Assembly (NCBI GenBank): GCA_033807695.1
Contig: CM066305.1
Coordinates: 2,976,001 to 3,040,000, forward strand
DNA: 64,000 nucleotides
Source of the DNA: Daedaleopsis sinensis
Taxonomy: Eukaryota > Basidiomycota > Agaricomycetes > Polyporales > Polyporaceae
Reading direction: 5' to 3'
Program-made: the position numbers and the translations under genes
Notes under the pieces: model-generated
The model's database searches: none
Seen by the model: the letters and a program-made list of their open reading frames with translations, nothing else
Told to the model about the DNA's origin: nothing
Shown: piece by piece, positions 11,541 through 23,556 of the stretch
Layout of the letters: each line of letters starts with the position of its first letter
Numbering within the stretch: position 1 is the first letter of the stretch

Positions 11541-12286
11541 ATGTTGCGCTCGTCGATTGCAAAGTCCCTCGTTAACGTATCTCCTCGGGCGAGCAGGCTC
11601 GCTGCTAGGCCCGTCCTTGCTCGCGCATACCATGAGAAAGTCATTTCCCATTACGAGCAGCCCAGAAACGTATGTCTCGTCCGGCCTGGACCACCTCGTT
11701 TTATCAGATAACTCATGCGCCCATTCCTTCTTTCAGGTCGGCTCTCTCCCCAAGAACGACTTTGATGTTGGTACCGGCCTGGTCGGTGCACCTGCGTATG
11801 TGTCTTGCTTGGTAGTCGTGTCTTTGTCTTTGCTACTGCGGCTGACCCCTATCCCCGTCGTCAGGTGCGGCGATGTCATGAAGCTGCAGATACGTGTGAA
11901 TGAGGATGGCATCATCTCGGACGTCAAGTTCAAGACGTTCGGGTGCGGGAGTGCCATCGCCTCAAGCTCGTATATGACCGAGCGGGTGAAGGGACTGTCG
12001 TTGGAGGACGCGGAGAAGATCAAAAACACGGAGATTGCGAAGGAGTTGTGCCTGCCTCCCGTCAAGCTACACTGCTCAAGTCAGTCCATTGCTTGTTGTC
12101 TCTCCCGATTATCGCCCTGATCTTTCATCAGTGCTCGCTGAGGACGCTATCCGTTCTGCCATTCGTGACTACAGGAGCAAGAGGACCAAGTTGGGCAACC
12201 CCAAGAAATCCGGCTTCATTGACGTTTCTCAAAGCGCGGCGACCGGTGAGACCGTCGCCACTGCCCACCCACCATCCTCCGCGTGA
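11541..12286 (+). CDS. ISU1: mitochondrial iron-sulfur cluster scaffold Isu1/IscU
   Basis: Assembles [2Fe-2S] clusters in the mitochondrial matrix with Nfs1, frataxin and Hsp70. Four exons give about 185 aa. The Arg/Ser/Ala-rich N-terminus (MLRSSIAKSLVNVSPRASRL) is a mitochondrial presequence. The three cluster-binding cysteines are present: GAPACGDV (about C64, made by the second splice), FGCGSA (about C90) and KLHCSML (about C133, split by the third intron). The Hsp70-binding LPPVK precedes the last. The tail beyond the core (DYRSKRTKLGNPKKSGFIDV...) is slightly longer than in yeast. TGA at 12284-12286, only about 150 bp from the convergent PRP31 stop. Confidence 0.95.
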
Positions 12287-12434
12287 GGTCTGGTAGTTTC
12301 TTGCTCCACTTCTTGCATCTTCGTTGCGTTCGTTGTATTAGTATCCATCCCCATCCTGCAGTAGTGTAGTGTCACATCGCATCATACATATAAAACACGA
12401 AAACTAGTACGTCTCGGTCATGCCGACAATAGTA

Positions 12435-14493
12435 TCACTTCTGAGTTGAAGTGCCTTTCTGACCGACAAAGGAGAATGTGCCATTGGAGAACCAGCGTTC
12501 GTTCGCTTCCTTGACGCGTTGTGCCGAGGCAGCGCGGTTAGTGAGCTCGAATCCTGTGGAACGTTGTGTCAGCAACCCCAACTCCACGCAAATCGCACGA
12601 AGCACAGACCTTGCACGGGAGTGACTGTGAGCGACGTCGCAGTTCCTGACGTCGCAGCACCGCTCTGTGCAGCCTTCGTCAATGCAGCCACGCGGAGCTT
12701 GTTCGCTTTTGACAATTTCGCTGCACGGTACGTAAGAAGATCGGCATCAGCATACAGTCGATCGAAGAAGTTGCGAAGTGGCCTCGGGCTCGGAGCGCGG
12801 GACAAGGCCCAAGAACTGGGGATTCGGAAGAGGACGCACCTCGGCTCTTCGCCTCGCCCACCCCCGCGCGCACTTTGCCGGTGCCTATCATACCGAGGCC
12901 CTTCGTCTGGTCGAACGCGCCCACTTCCTCCTCGGCCTCGCCGAACGCCATGCGGTTCTGCAGCTTGCGGAGCTCGGTCTGCGCGTACGCCTCCTTCGCC
13001 TTCCGCGCGCGCTTGCCTCCGCGGCGCTTCTTGGGGCCGTCGTTGGGGATGGGCAACGCCTTGACGATCTTGCCGGGAGGCGGGGCTGCGAGACGGTCGA
13101 TGTGCTTCTCGATCTTGTCTCGTAGTTGCAAGCCGTACGCGCCTGACAGAGCCCGAGTCAGACTGGGGCACGGCAAGTATAACGATACCACGCACCATCC
13201 CTGCGCTGCCGCTCGAGATCCATCCTGGCAGCAAGCGTGCATTTCGCACCGACCGTTCTCTGTACTTTCATGCGGTACTCCGGAGGTGTTTGCTGAACGA
13301 TGTCCGACTGGAAGACGAAGCCCGTGTGTCTCCGCTGCATGACTGACGAGAAACCGGCCGCGATCTTCTTCTGCGCTCCAAGTAGCTGCAAGACAAAGCA
13401 CGTCAGAAGGCATGACATGTAGTAACAGGACGCACGCACGTAGACGTTACAGGCCGGCATTTTCGCAACACCGGAGAGGCCACCGGCGACTCCGAGCAAC
13501 TTCGCGGCTGTGGTGGTACCGACGATAGCGGATAGGTTGGGAGCAAGGATATTCATTCGTGAGCTGACGTACATGAATATCTGCGACAAGATGAGCGCGA
13601 GTAGACCGATAGCATAGACTCGAGCGTACCTTCTTCCGGGCTTCCTCCAGACGATCAGCTAGGTCGCATGCGCGTTGCACGGTCTGCCACTCGGCCTCGG
13701 AGAGCGGCTGGCCTGATGTTGTAGTGGCGGTAACGAGTACACTCATGATGATGGCAGGGGGGAGAATGCCTTGCAGATTGACTTTGGTCGGGTCTTCTGC
13801 GTTGCCTAGTGCGCGTACGGAGCGGATGTACATTGGTGGGTCAGTAACCAGCTGCTCCAGCTCAGGGAACTTGGGGGCGTAATGGTCACGAATGAACTTC
13901 GAAGATAATATTTCAATCGTCGGAGCTCTGACACAACGTTCGATTCACGCACTTTGTGTACGACCATAATCTCATTGTCAACATCCACGGAGAGATTGTT
14001 CGCTTGGACGATGAGGTTGTACTCGGGATTGGAGTGGGTGGGCAGCGCCATTTGTTCCGGAGTACTGGGGTTCGCCTGGTACTTCTCAATTTCCTGCATA
14101 CAGAGTCAGCACATCACCTTGAGGGAGCAGAGATAAGACACCAGCCTTGAGAATATCGTTCATCCGCTTGCTTCCCTCCAGTTTCGCCACTTTCCTCACG
14201 TCCTCCACCGCACCGAGTTCCATGCGTTGCACTTCCTCGGCGTCGAGCTCCTCCGCGGGCCTGATACCTCCCTCCAGTACAAGGCTGCCTATAGCCTTGT
14301 CATCCGCCGCGCCGTCGCCCTCCTCTCCGTCGTCTCCGTCAGACATTTCGTCGTCGGATGCGGACGCCTTGCGTTTGACTCCTGCGGAGGTGGACGCGCC
14401 TGCCTCTGGCTGCTCTTCGTCGTTCTCATAGCTGTTTTCGTCGCCAGAGAGGTCGTCGAGATCTGCAAGGAGTTCGTCGGCAAGAGAACTCAT
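12435..14493 (-). CDS. PRP31: U4/U6 snRNP splicing factor Prp31
   Basis: Nop-domain protein that binds 15.5K/Snu13 and the U4 5' stem-loop to stabilise the U4/U6.U5 tri-snRNP in the nucleus. ATG at 14493 ([15 protein letters not shown]) followed by an acidic region. Later exons carry [40 protein letters not shown] and the Nop core [20 protein letters not shown] then MPACNVY, LLGAQKK and [14 protein letters not shown] basic region [16 protein letters not shown] follows. The C-terminus reads ...[18 protein letters not shown], ending in TGA at 12437-12435. Several short introns. The family C-terminus and motif order are as expected. Convergent with ISU1. Confidence 0.92.
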
Positions 14494-17334
14494 AACGAGG
14501 GCAACGAGTGGTTAGTGTGCAAAGCAAGAGCGTACCGCCATGGCGAGGGTCCGACCGATTTTGGTTCAGTTTGGTCCAATATTATAACCCTAACCTGAGA
14601 GAACAGTCACGTAACCGAGCCAAAAGGTCTACAGGACAAGTTCGGACCTCGGTCTTCCTTTGGTAGTTCATGAAATTACGAGGCAGTAATGTGGCCTACG
14701 AGTATGTTATATGTATACAGAAAATGACATGGTGCTCCGAGGTTGGACTATGTGGGCTATACTTCCGGTTAAAAATGATAGTATCGGTAAACTGTACTAA
14801 AAGGTCTGATAGGGTCCTGACTTTATGAGTCAAGCACGCGTGTATGATAGTGCAGTAGAGTATAGCTCAAGCTCATATATATAGTTCATCGGGCTCCCTG
14901 AGTGTGACTGTGTGTATAGAAAGTTTGGTATGATTACTGTTTATGGACGCGCCGCCGTGAACTTGAAGCGGACTAGTAAGTACTTTGAAAATCGCGTTTC
15001 TTCGGGCTCGCCACGGATACCTGTGCGAGATACTGATAGCGGATAGCGTACGTAAGCATTTTCCTTATCCGGGACGCGTACATAATCAGTTGACTTATCC
15101 GGAAGGTGTACAAGCGCTCGATGCACCACCTCGTACTTCTACCGTTAATGCATGCACTTTGAACAGTTCGCGATGGAAGCCTCACCGAGATTGGGGTCCT
15201 ACAGCAGGTAAGCTATGGTGATTAGCAAGAAAATGATCAATCTTTCTACTTTGTTCTAGCTTGACAAGCTCCTCGGAAGCTGAGATCGACTCGAAATACT
15301 CGGAGTCTACAGATGACACAGTGACTTGATACGCAGATAAGTGCCTACTAAAAGCCTCGCGTAGGTGGCATCATGATCTTACTTGACTTTAGGAAGTACT
15401 ACCCTCCAGCCTGGTCTAAGACCTGAATGATGTCCTCGAGAACTTCAAGTTGGGTTGCACTGTACTAATCATATGCAGAACTTATACTAGTCACGGTCAT
15501 GGTTGACTGTCTTGACATGCTACGATACGCTCAGCTATGGCAGGCAAACCACACTGTCTGTAATCACTAGTCTGGGGGACTCCACAGAACTCGAGCATAC
15601 TAATAATATTTATACCATGTAGCAGACGAGCCGATCCAGTTATTCGACCACTGACCTCCGCTTACCCACCATGGATAGCCGACGGCCATCATGCCGCTCG
15701 CTCACAGAGGCAAGAGGGAACGATACAACGGTATCTTAGGTATCCGCGCGCCTTCGGCGCGCGGAAGCTCAAGCAAGACGAGCGACTTGAACATCAAATT
15801 CTTGCGCTCCCCGTTCAAGGTACGGACTCAAAAATATCCTCATAGCTCTAATGGTGACCATATCATGGCCACTGTGAGCACGTATCGATGCAGCATAAGC
15901 TCATCTCGTCTAGTTACACGTCGTAGCCTCGGATTCTTCCCTCTCCTCCTCTTCTTTCCTTTTTCGTATTTTCTTTTCTTGGATTATTAATATAAGACGC
16001 ACAGGTATCGGTATCAAGCCGCAATACTAGGCAATACTAATATGATGCGTCCCGAAATAGAAGAAGACCTTACCGTCTGGATATCCGACGCCTCCATACT
16101 ACAGTCGGACGTTCAACCAAACCAGCCCTCTTAGACCCATATTTACTGACCGTCTGCGTCACAATATTGCTGCCTGGATACGATAGCTAGCAGAGGACAA
16201 GAAGACATTTCGAGGACGAACTCGGGAGGGACTGTACAGTTGAGAGTGCTAATCTGCGGTGGCTTCACCCACGTGCTGCACGTGGTCGCAGTGAAGCAGG
16301 GCCGGGCGTGCGAGACAACTCCTTCCTGCCTCCCTCCATCCCGTCCTCATCGACATCGTCTACAGCGGCGATGTCGTGGTCGTCCCCCAACGCCCTACTC
16401 CCATCGTCCTCATCCTCTCGGGGTTTTTCTCATAAAGTTTGACCATCTGCAAGTTGTCGGGAAGTATATGCTCATACTACTCCTTGCTGCCGCATACAAT
16501 GCGGTTGTACTGCCCTCACCGTCAGCTTCACCTACCGGGGTGTATACACATATCTGGATCTTGTCGATGTGCATACTTACATCACAAAATTAACCCAGGT
16601 GAGTGCTATTGAGTTAGTGGCTCCAACTGTCCATCGAGGTCAGTCAGTGGTTTTCCGAAGAGCACATGGGAATCGCAGGGTTGCGATCACAAGTAAGGCG
16701 AGTTGTTGTCATCATATCACCTTACTCGCAATACTAAGTTGTGTTGTTTCTTCTGTGTAGGCATCTATCCAGGTCGCAGGCGAACTGTAGCCATTGCCGC
16801 ACTAGAGCCCACCGTCGCAACTGGGGACAGCGATCACGGTCTGGATAAATTTCCCATACTCACCCCGTGTATGCGGCTTGTGGCGACCTCTATAAGTACG
16901 TTCTCGTCCGCTAGGAGGGAATTCGTGCGAGCAAGGTGGAATGTGGTGATCTTTGAATGAAACTCGTGAGTCCTGCGTCAAACTCCTCGTTTCCGAATGG
17001 TCATCATCTAATATGTGCAACTTTCTTACAGGTACATAGACCATGTGCTTATAGTCAAACCAGCAAATACACCGCGCAGTTCTTTCATCCCTCTTCGCAC
17101 ACCATCCTTTGGCCAGTTGGCCACCAATGTGCAGGACAGCGCCAAAGGCACTGCCGGATTTGGTAAAGATCAATTAGGTAAGCATAGAATGTGGCGATTC
17201 CTCCGCCCTCCAATGGCTCGGCCCGCCCCCCACGCACGATATTCGACCGGCCTCAGCGCGTGAGGCGCCGTCCCCGCCGCAACCACCTCTCATCCAACTT
17301 CACATCGACGCTTCTCCCCTCCTCGCTCCATGAC
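14494..17334. other. 2.8 kb gene-poor interval
   Basis: Long interval between divergent PRP31 and EPL1. Several short frames in both strands (for example 14973-15185 on minus, 16240-16593 and 16802-17173) show no family motif and no consistent splice chain. It contains a perfect 9 bp GC hairpin (15744-15764) and a pair of CACGTG motifs (16270-16284). It may hold long promoters, a non-coding transcript or decayed coding sequence; I cannot support a gene. Confidence 0.35.
15744..15764. repeat. perfect GC-only inverted repeat
   Basis: CCGCGCGCC (15744-15752) and GGCGCGCGG (15756-15764) are exact reverse complements around a TTC loop, giving a 9 bp stem in otherwise ordinary-composition DNA. Function unknown. 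Confidence 0.7.
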
Positions 17335-20300
17335 ATGCCTCGCGCTACGCATCCAGGTCCTGCTGCCCTCCGGAACCGCAACAGGGTCACCAACAAGACA
17401 CGCCTCAAGGTCATTCGCGATACCATCGATGCCGACTCGATCGTCCTCGATGAAGACGAAGAGAAGGCCAGGGTCGTATCCACCGCTGGTGTCGACGCAG
17501 AGGATGCCAACGTATGTCTCATCTGCCCCCCCTTGCTCGCTGCCGGCGTCGATGTTGTGGACCCTCGTGTGGCGGGCTCTCATTGGCTGGAACCGTGTGA
17601 ATTTCGTTCCGCGGAATGCTGACTAAGCCTTTGCCCTAATATAGGAGCATCATTTGCAAGCAGTGCTCTCCGCTGCCGCGTCTCGGCAGCAAGCTACACG
17701 CGCCACCCGGTCCGGTGATAAGGACAGCGCTCCTACCGCATACATACCTACGCCCGACAGCACTGGTGTAGTGCAGAACTATGAAGATCTGTACCAGTCA
17801 GGACGTTGGAGGGACCCCATTTCCTACGTGAAGTCTTCCGATACCATTGAAGAAGCCACCTCTTATGCGCTCGCGAATGGTTTCATCTACTACATGGACG
17901 AGCGTGACAAAGAATGGTTAGACAAGAACAACGAGCAGGCTCGCGGCGAGGGTATGAGCTCTCAAGCAGCATCTGGCTCTACACGCTCTGGACGTAGCGC
18001 GAAAGCGAAAGGCAAAGAGCCGGACATCGTGCAGGCCGTTTCGATCAACGAGGATGAGTTCGAACTTGTAATGGCAATCTTCGAAAAGATTACGCACGAG
18101 AAGACCGAATTCCTCCACCATGTGAGTGTCGATAAGAATGCGCACCGCAACACGTCCCTGACGTGGTCGCAGGGACTTGAGCAGGGAGCGCCCTTCCCTC
18201 CTTTCTCGGACTATCAAGACACGTTTGGGAATCCCCTCCGCCCGGACTTGTTTGCCGTATACGCTGTGCCCGACTGGGTTCCCCCACCTCAGCAAATGTC
18301 GCGGTTTGCCCGCATCATTTACCCGTACTGGAGGGAGCGCCGCTTGGAGCGTGGCGGTCATCGAATTATACCCGCAGTCAATGTACGTGCCTCTCGTTGG
18401 TCCGAGGCAGGCATATCAACTGACATCTTTCTACAGCTCGATGAAAGCGACACTAAGAATGAGTCGTACATTTGTTTCAGACGTCGCGAGATCAAAGCCG
18501 TTCGCAAGACTCGTGCATCTCAAGCATCGTACTCCGACCGGATGTCTCGTTTGCAGGGCGAACTGTCGACTGCCCTGGAAATCGTGCGACTGGTACATCA
18601 GCGAGAGATTCATAAGCGAGAAGCATCGTCACACAACCATAACGTGTGGGACAAACGTCATGTTCTCGCGGATCTCAAGCGCGCGCATCCGTCGCTTGGT
18701 ACAAAGGAGGACGATGACCTCTATCTGGACAAGGAGAAGCCTCCCAAGAAGCCAAAGGTCGACGCGAAGTATGTGATCTTATATCCTATGTATTGAACGA
18801 GAGCTGATGTGGTCTCAAGACCTTCGCTGAAACTACGACAACCCCGAGATATGGGCGACACTGGTTCCCCCGTCGCCCCTCAAGCACCCGTCGTCCGGCC
18901 GAGGGACCGCTATGCCCAAATACAGGGATCGATCGACCTGGATCTGCAACGATGCAAGGAAAGAGACAACAAATGGGAAGATGCGAGCGACGTATGTTCT
19001 CTATACCTTCTCCCATTTCAGTGGCTCAAACAATGCGTCTAGTATCCATTTCAAGCTGCGCCTTTACCCCAAGGATGCCGCTTCTTCAAACAAATCTCGT
19101 CTAAGTCACCACATAATGACGACGACTCGGCACCTTACAGGTTCTCAATCCGTGTGCGTGCAGGACGTGGCGGTCGTAGGGTGGTGGACAGGGTTTCCTC
19201 CAAATACACTCTGCGGTCCGCAGATTTCGGTAATAGCACCGATGAGCGTGACCAGAGGTTGCTGGAACGTTTCCGGTATGACACCGACGAAGGAGTATCC
19301 GTGGGAGGTGGTGTCGATGACAGCAACCGCAAACTTATCGACGAGTGCCAGCCACGGTAACGTTCTTCCCTATATATGTCATCGCTTCAACTAACGTCTT
19401 GTGCGTAGACACCTTACGGTCACAATGTCTCTACTGCAAGTAGAGGACCATAACAAACTTAGCACTGACGCCACCTTGAAACTCGCTTCAGGCGATGTCC
19501 GGCCGTTCCATCTCGGACCTCTACCACCCTCGGTGATGCGACCACCGAATCCTTCTCAGCGGCAGCCTTCCGTCCCCCCAGTCACGTCAGTTGGCTCCTC
19601 GAGTTCGTCACAAGCGGCGATGTCCAACACCGGGACACCAATCGCGGTTTCTACCCCAGTCAAGAAGCTCCCACAATCCTCGAACTCGTTGGCACATCTC
19701 CGTATCTCCTCCAATGGCGGGCTACGCTCCATGTCGGGTCCAAACGGCGCGCAGCATCCGACATCTCCTCACGCTACCCCTCCTTCCAGTGCAACTCCGT
19801 CGGTAAACGGGTTCGCCGAGGCCCAGGGTTCGCCGGTGAAGACAGAGCCAGACGTCAAAATTAGTCCCAGTGGCGTGGTCGTTCAACCTGACGTACCGGT
19901 CTCTGCGATGGCATCTCCTTCTCCCGCCCCTTCCAAACCTCTCACGTCCACCGCCGTCAACGTGCCGAACCTCCCTAATGGCTACCACATCCCGAATTAC
20001 CCTGCCATGGCAAAGGCCGCGGGCTACATGCATACGAATGCGCGGCCCAACGGGTTGAACCTGCAGCAGATGCAGCAAATTCCTGCGGTGACCATGCTTC
20101 CTGACAACAACATGGCCATGCGACAACAGGGAGCCTACGTCATGCCCAACACCGCCTACTCCATGCAGATGGCCAACTCCCGCATGCAGTGGCCCATGGC
20201 CGCGCAGCATTCCCCTCCCTCCAACGGCATGGCCATCGACAATCCTGCGACTTCTGCGAGCGCCGGTTCCCCGGGCAGGGCACCGTCCACGAACGGCATC

Positions 20301-20567
20301 CGTGCACCTCAAATTGCTCGAGGCGCTACTCTGCCTGGAGCGACGCAGGTCCTGAACGCGAACCAGGCCCTCGCATCGCCTGCCGGCGGCCACGTCGCAC
20401 GTCTCGCGCCCCACTCTCCCTCCCCGCACATGCTCAGTCCGAACCTCGCGGCCGCCCAGGCTAGCGTGCACTCCTCGCCGACGCGTCCGCCGCAGACCAT
20501 CCCCACCCCCTCGCCGTCTCTACAGTCGAGGCAACTGGTGGGCGGGTCCGGGGCCGCTGGGTACTGA
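17335..20567 (+). CDS. EPL1: Enhancer of polycomb-like protein Epl1 (NuA4 subunit)
   Basis: Scaffold of the NuA4/piccolo histone acetyltransferase, bridging Esa1, Yng2 and nucleosomes. Start MPRATHPGPAALRNRNRV. The EPcA N-terminal region includes RNRNRVTNKTRLKVIRDT, YIPTPDSTGVVQNYEDLY and NEDEFELVMAIFEKITHEK. The family's diagnostic block YWRERRLERGGHRIIPAVN is followed, after an intron, by LDESDTKNESYICFRRREIK and AVRKTRA. Introns near 17511-17645, 18380-18435, about 18770-18820 and two or three around 18990-19410. The C-terminal third (about 19430-20567) is low-complexity, Pro/Ser/Ala/Gln/Met-rich, as in fungal Epl1, ending ...GGSGAAGY. The central splice sites around 18990-19410 are the least certain. 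Confidence 0.88.
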
Positions 20568-21083
20568 CGCGTGGTGCTTACATATGCGCTATGGACTATG
20601 GTTTACTATACATACTCCCCAACTCTGTCCCGTATGCGTTCGCGACCTAGGTAGTAGTTTGTTTCATGTTACTGTATCCTTATGTTTTCGCGGATTCTCA
20701 GTTCTTTAATACGCGCGAACATGATCAGACTCTTCGGTCATCGCACACCTGTAAACATCTGTGGGATTGTCCATCTGCAGTCCCAGTCGGACTGTTGGAC
20801 ATATGCTGGCGTTGAACGTTGAACGTTGAACGTTGAGTACTGAGTACTGAGTACTCCAGTGAACCACCTTGCGCGCCATGCATATCTGCTCAGCGCTTCC
20901 AATCTGAGATCTGAGATCCGGGGAATGACGCGGGCGCGTACACGCTCAGCTGATCGCGCGGGGTAGCTTCAACTTGTCCAAGCTCCGGACTTTTGAACGA
21001 GACTTAATTTCCTTCTACCCTCCGCTCTCTCAGTCTCACTTCATCTGCTGCTAAACCTCTAGAGAGAAGACACAGTGCTCACT
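20568..21083. other. intergenic, EPL1 3' UTR and MCC beta promoter
   Basis: 515 bp between two co-oriented genes. Contains a short compound tandem repeat (20811-20856). A pyrimidine-rich stretch (TCTCTCAGTCTCACTTC, about 21025-21041) lies just before the next start, typical for basidiomycete core promoters. No gene seen. Confidence 0.45.
20811..20856. repeat. compound tandem repeat (GTTGAAC)n then (GTACTGA)n
   Basis: Three and a half copies of the 7-mer GTTGAAC run directly into two and a half copies of a second 7-mer, GTACTGA. Both have a 7 bp period, suggesting the second arose from the first by mutation and slippage. Related TACTCAG/GTACTGA units occur near 48630-48655 and 48890. Confidence 0.75.
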
Positions 21084-23338
21084 ATGCGTCTGGCTACGCG
21101 AAGCATACAGCTCTTGCATCGGTCCGTAGCCGCGAGCGGGCGGCGGTCATACCACCCGTCGGTCCTCCCCTCGCTCATCTCGACAGCTTCTCCCGAGTTC
21201 AAAGCAAAGGCGGAAGCTATGGATGGCCTGGTGGCCGACCTTGAGGCGAAGCTGTCTACGGTCAGGCAAGGCGGCGGAGCGAAGGCGGCGGAACGGATGA
21301 GGGGCAAGGGCAAGAAGCTGCCTCGAGAGAGGTGAGTACCCTACACTGTTCTGCGATGACGAGACGGGAGAGTTGATGCTCCGCGGTAGACTTGCGCTGC
21401 TGCTTGACCCGCACACACCGTTTCTTGAGCTCTCTTCGCTCGCGGCGCACGATGTATACGGCGAGTCGGTTCCAGCGGCTGGTATAATCACCGGCATTGG
21501 CCGTATCTCGGGACGGGAGTGTGTCGTTGTGGTCAACGACGCTACTGTCAAGGGTGGCTCGTACTATCCATTAACAGTGAGTTGTTAACATGGCATTGCC
21601 GAGTTAGGTCTGAAGTACATCACTATATATCCAGGTCAAGAAGCACCTTCGCGCGCAAGAGATTGCTCGCGAGCATGGCTTGCCCTGCGTATATGTCGGT
21701 ATGCGGTTGCACCTGGAGGGGTCAGTGCGTTTGCTAACATCCAGGACCATCCAGTGGAATCCGGAGGTGCCGCCTTGCCACATCAAGCTAACGTATGCAA
21801 CGACTTTGAATCTTTCTTATTGGGAATTACTAAGACATCGCACAGGTGTTCCCAGACAAGGAGCACTTTGGACGGATATTCTACAACATGTCGCAACTGT
21901 CTGCACTTGGCATTCCCCAAATAGCCATTGTACACGGTATCTCTGTCGCAGGTATGTCCTACCCCGAATCCTTCCATTACTCCCAGCAATTAATCACTAT
22001 TATGATTACCGTAGGTGGTGCATACGTACCAGCAATGGCGGACGAGAACATCATTGTCAAAGACCAGGGGCGCATCTTCTTGGCAGGTCCTCCACTGGTG
22101 AAGGCAGCAACCGGCGAGGAAGTCGATGAAGAGACACTCGGAGGTGGTTTGATGCACTCGTCAGAGAGCGGTGTCACAGACCATCTGGCTAGGGACGATG
22201 AACATGCCATCGCTATTGCAAGAGGCATTGTCGGCGATCTCGGAAAAGCTGGTTCACGGGAAGTCCCCGTACGTTCTCGCCTCTTGTAGTGTAGCCGTTG
22301 CACTCTTGCTCATGTTCTGTGCGTAGCCTCCCGCAGTATCAGAAGATCCGCTGTATCCTGCCCACGAACTGCATGGTATCGTCGGAACGGACTTGCGCCA
22401 GGCGTTCGACATGCGAGACGTGATCGCACGAATCGTCGACGGCAGTCGATTCCGCGAATTCAAGAAGGAGTACGGTACCACCATCGTCACAGTGCGTGCA
22501 AAGTCGTGTATCCTCTTTCTAGATCTTGTAAATCTGAAAATCGGGGAAGGGCTTCGCGCACATCCACGGCTACCCAGTCGGCATTGTAGCAAACAATGGC
22601 ATTTTGTTCTCGCAGTCCGCCCTCAAGGCGTCACACTTCATCGAGCTATGCTCCCAGCGCCAGATCCCCCTCCTGTTCCTTGTGAATGTCACCGGATACA
22701 TGGTCGGATCGAAGGCAGAGAAGGGCGGTATTGCGAAAGACGGCGCAAAGATGGTCCGATCGGTCGCGTGTGCAGATGTGCCCAAGCTCACCGTCGTCGT
22801 GGGCGGGAGCTACGGCGCGGGCAACTACGGTATGTGCCATGTCCAGCTTATTGCGGTTGACGTTGCTCACACGTCCTGCAGGCATGTGTGGCCGCGCATA
22901 CTCACCCAGATTCCTATGGATGTGGCCGGTACGTATACGTCGTACGCTGCGTGGGCCCTGACATTGAACTGAATGCGTCGCAGAATGCGAAGGTCTCCGT
23001 TATGGGACCTGGTCAGCTATCACAGGTGATGGCTACGGTATCCAAGTGAGCCCTCGAGACCTAGCATCTCATTATGTGCATAGCACTGATGGTGTTCCTG
23101 TTTCAGGGACCCGACGAAGCACAGCAAGCTCAAGGATGAGATCGAGCACCAGTCCACCTCATACTACGCGTCCGCGCGTCTCTGGGATGATGGTATCATC
23201 AAGCCCGTCGACACGAGGGATACTGTCGGCTTGGCATTGGCACTGGCAGCACGAGAACGCGGGGGCGGCGCGTCCAATGGCAAGGCACCTACAACCTGGG
23301 ACGGCGATGGGAAGGGCTTTGGGGTCTTCAGAATGTGA
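21084..23338 (+). CDS. MCCC2: 3-methylcrotonyl-CoA carboxylase beta subunit (mitochondrial)
   Basis: Carboxyltransferase subunit of the biotin enzyme that converts 3-methylcrotonyl-CoA to 3-methylglutaconyl-CoA in leucine breakdown. The first 25 residues ([20 protein letters not shown]) look like a mitochondrial presequence. Typical blocks, in order: [59 protein letters not shown] with [17 protein letters not shown] and [16 protein letters not shown], then [40 protein letters not shown], and the C-terminal [18 protein letters not shown]. Many introns (at least eight) shift frame between these blocks. ATG at 21084 rather than the upstream GTG. Stop 23336-23338, followed by the convergent WD-repeat gene. 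Confidence 0.9.
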
Positions 23339-23556
23339 GGTAGCGGTTACGTTCAAGTGACATGGCCAACGGTATTTACGAGTTGGAGAGGGAACAATAC
23401 TGCACGCGTTGTATACTACATAGCATTATTCGGCTGTTGAGCTATGGTCGCATTGCAATTTAACACTACTACGTACTGCAACATTGACACATCAAAAGAG
23501 AACAGCGCTGAGCGGATCCTTCAATCGACGCGGGCTCCGTGGGCATGCTGCGTGAT

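Noticed and set aside
16240..17173. Possible multi-exon gene in the empty interval
   Set aside because: Individual frames with donor/acceptor-like sites exist, but no chain gave a recognisable or continuous protein.
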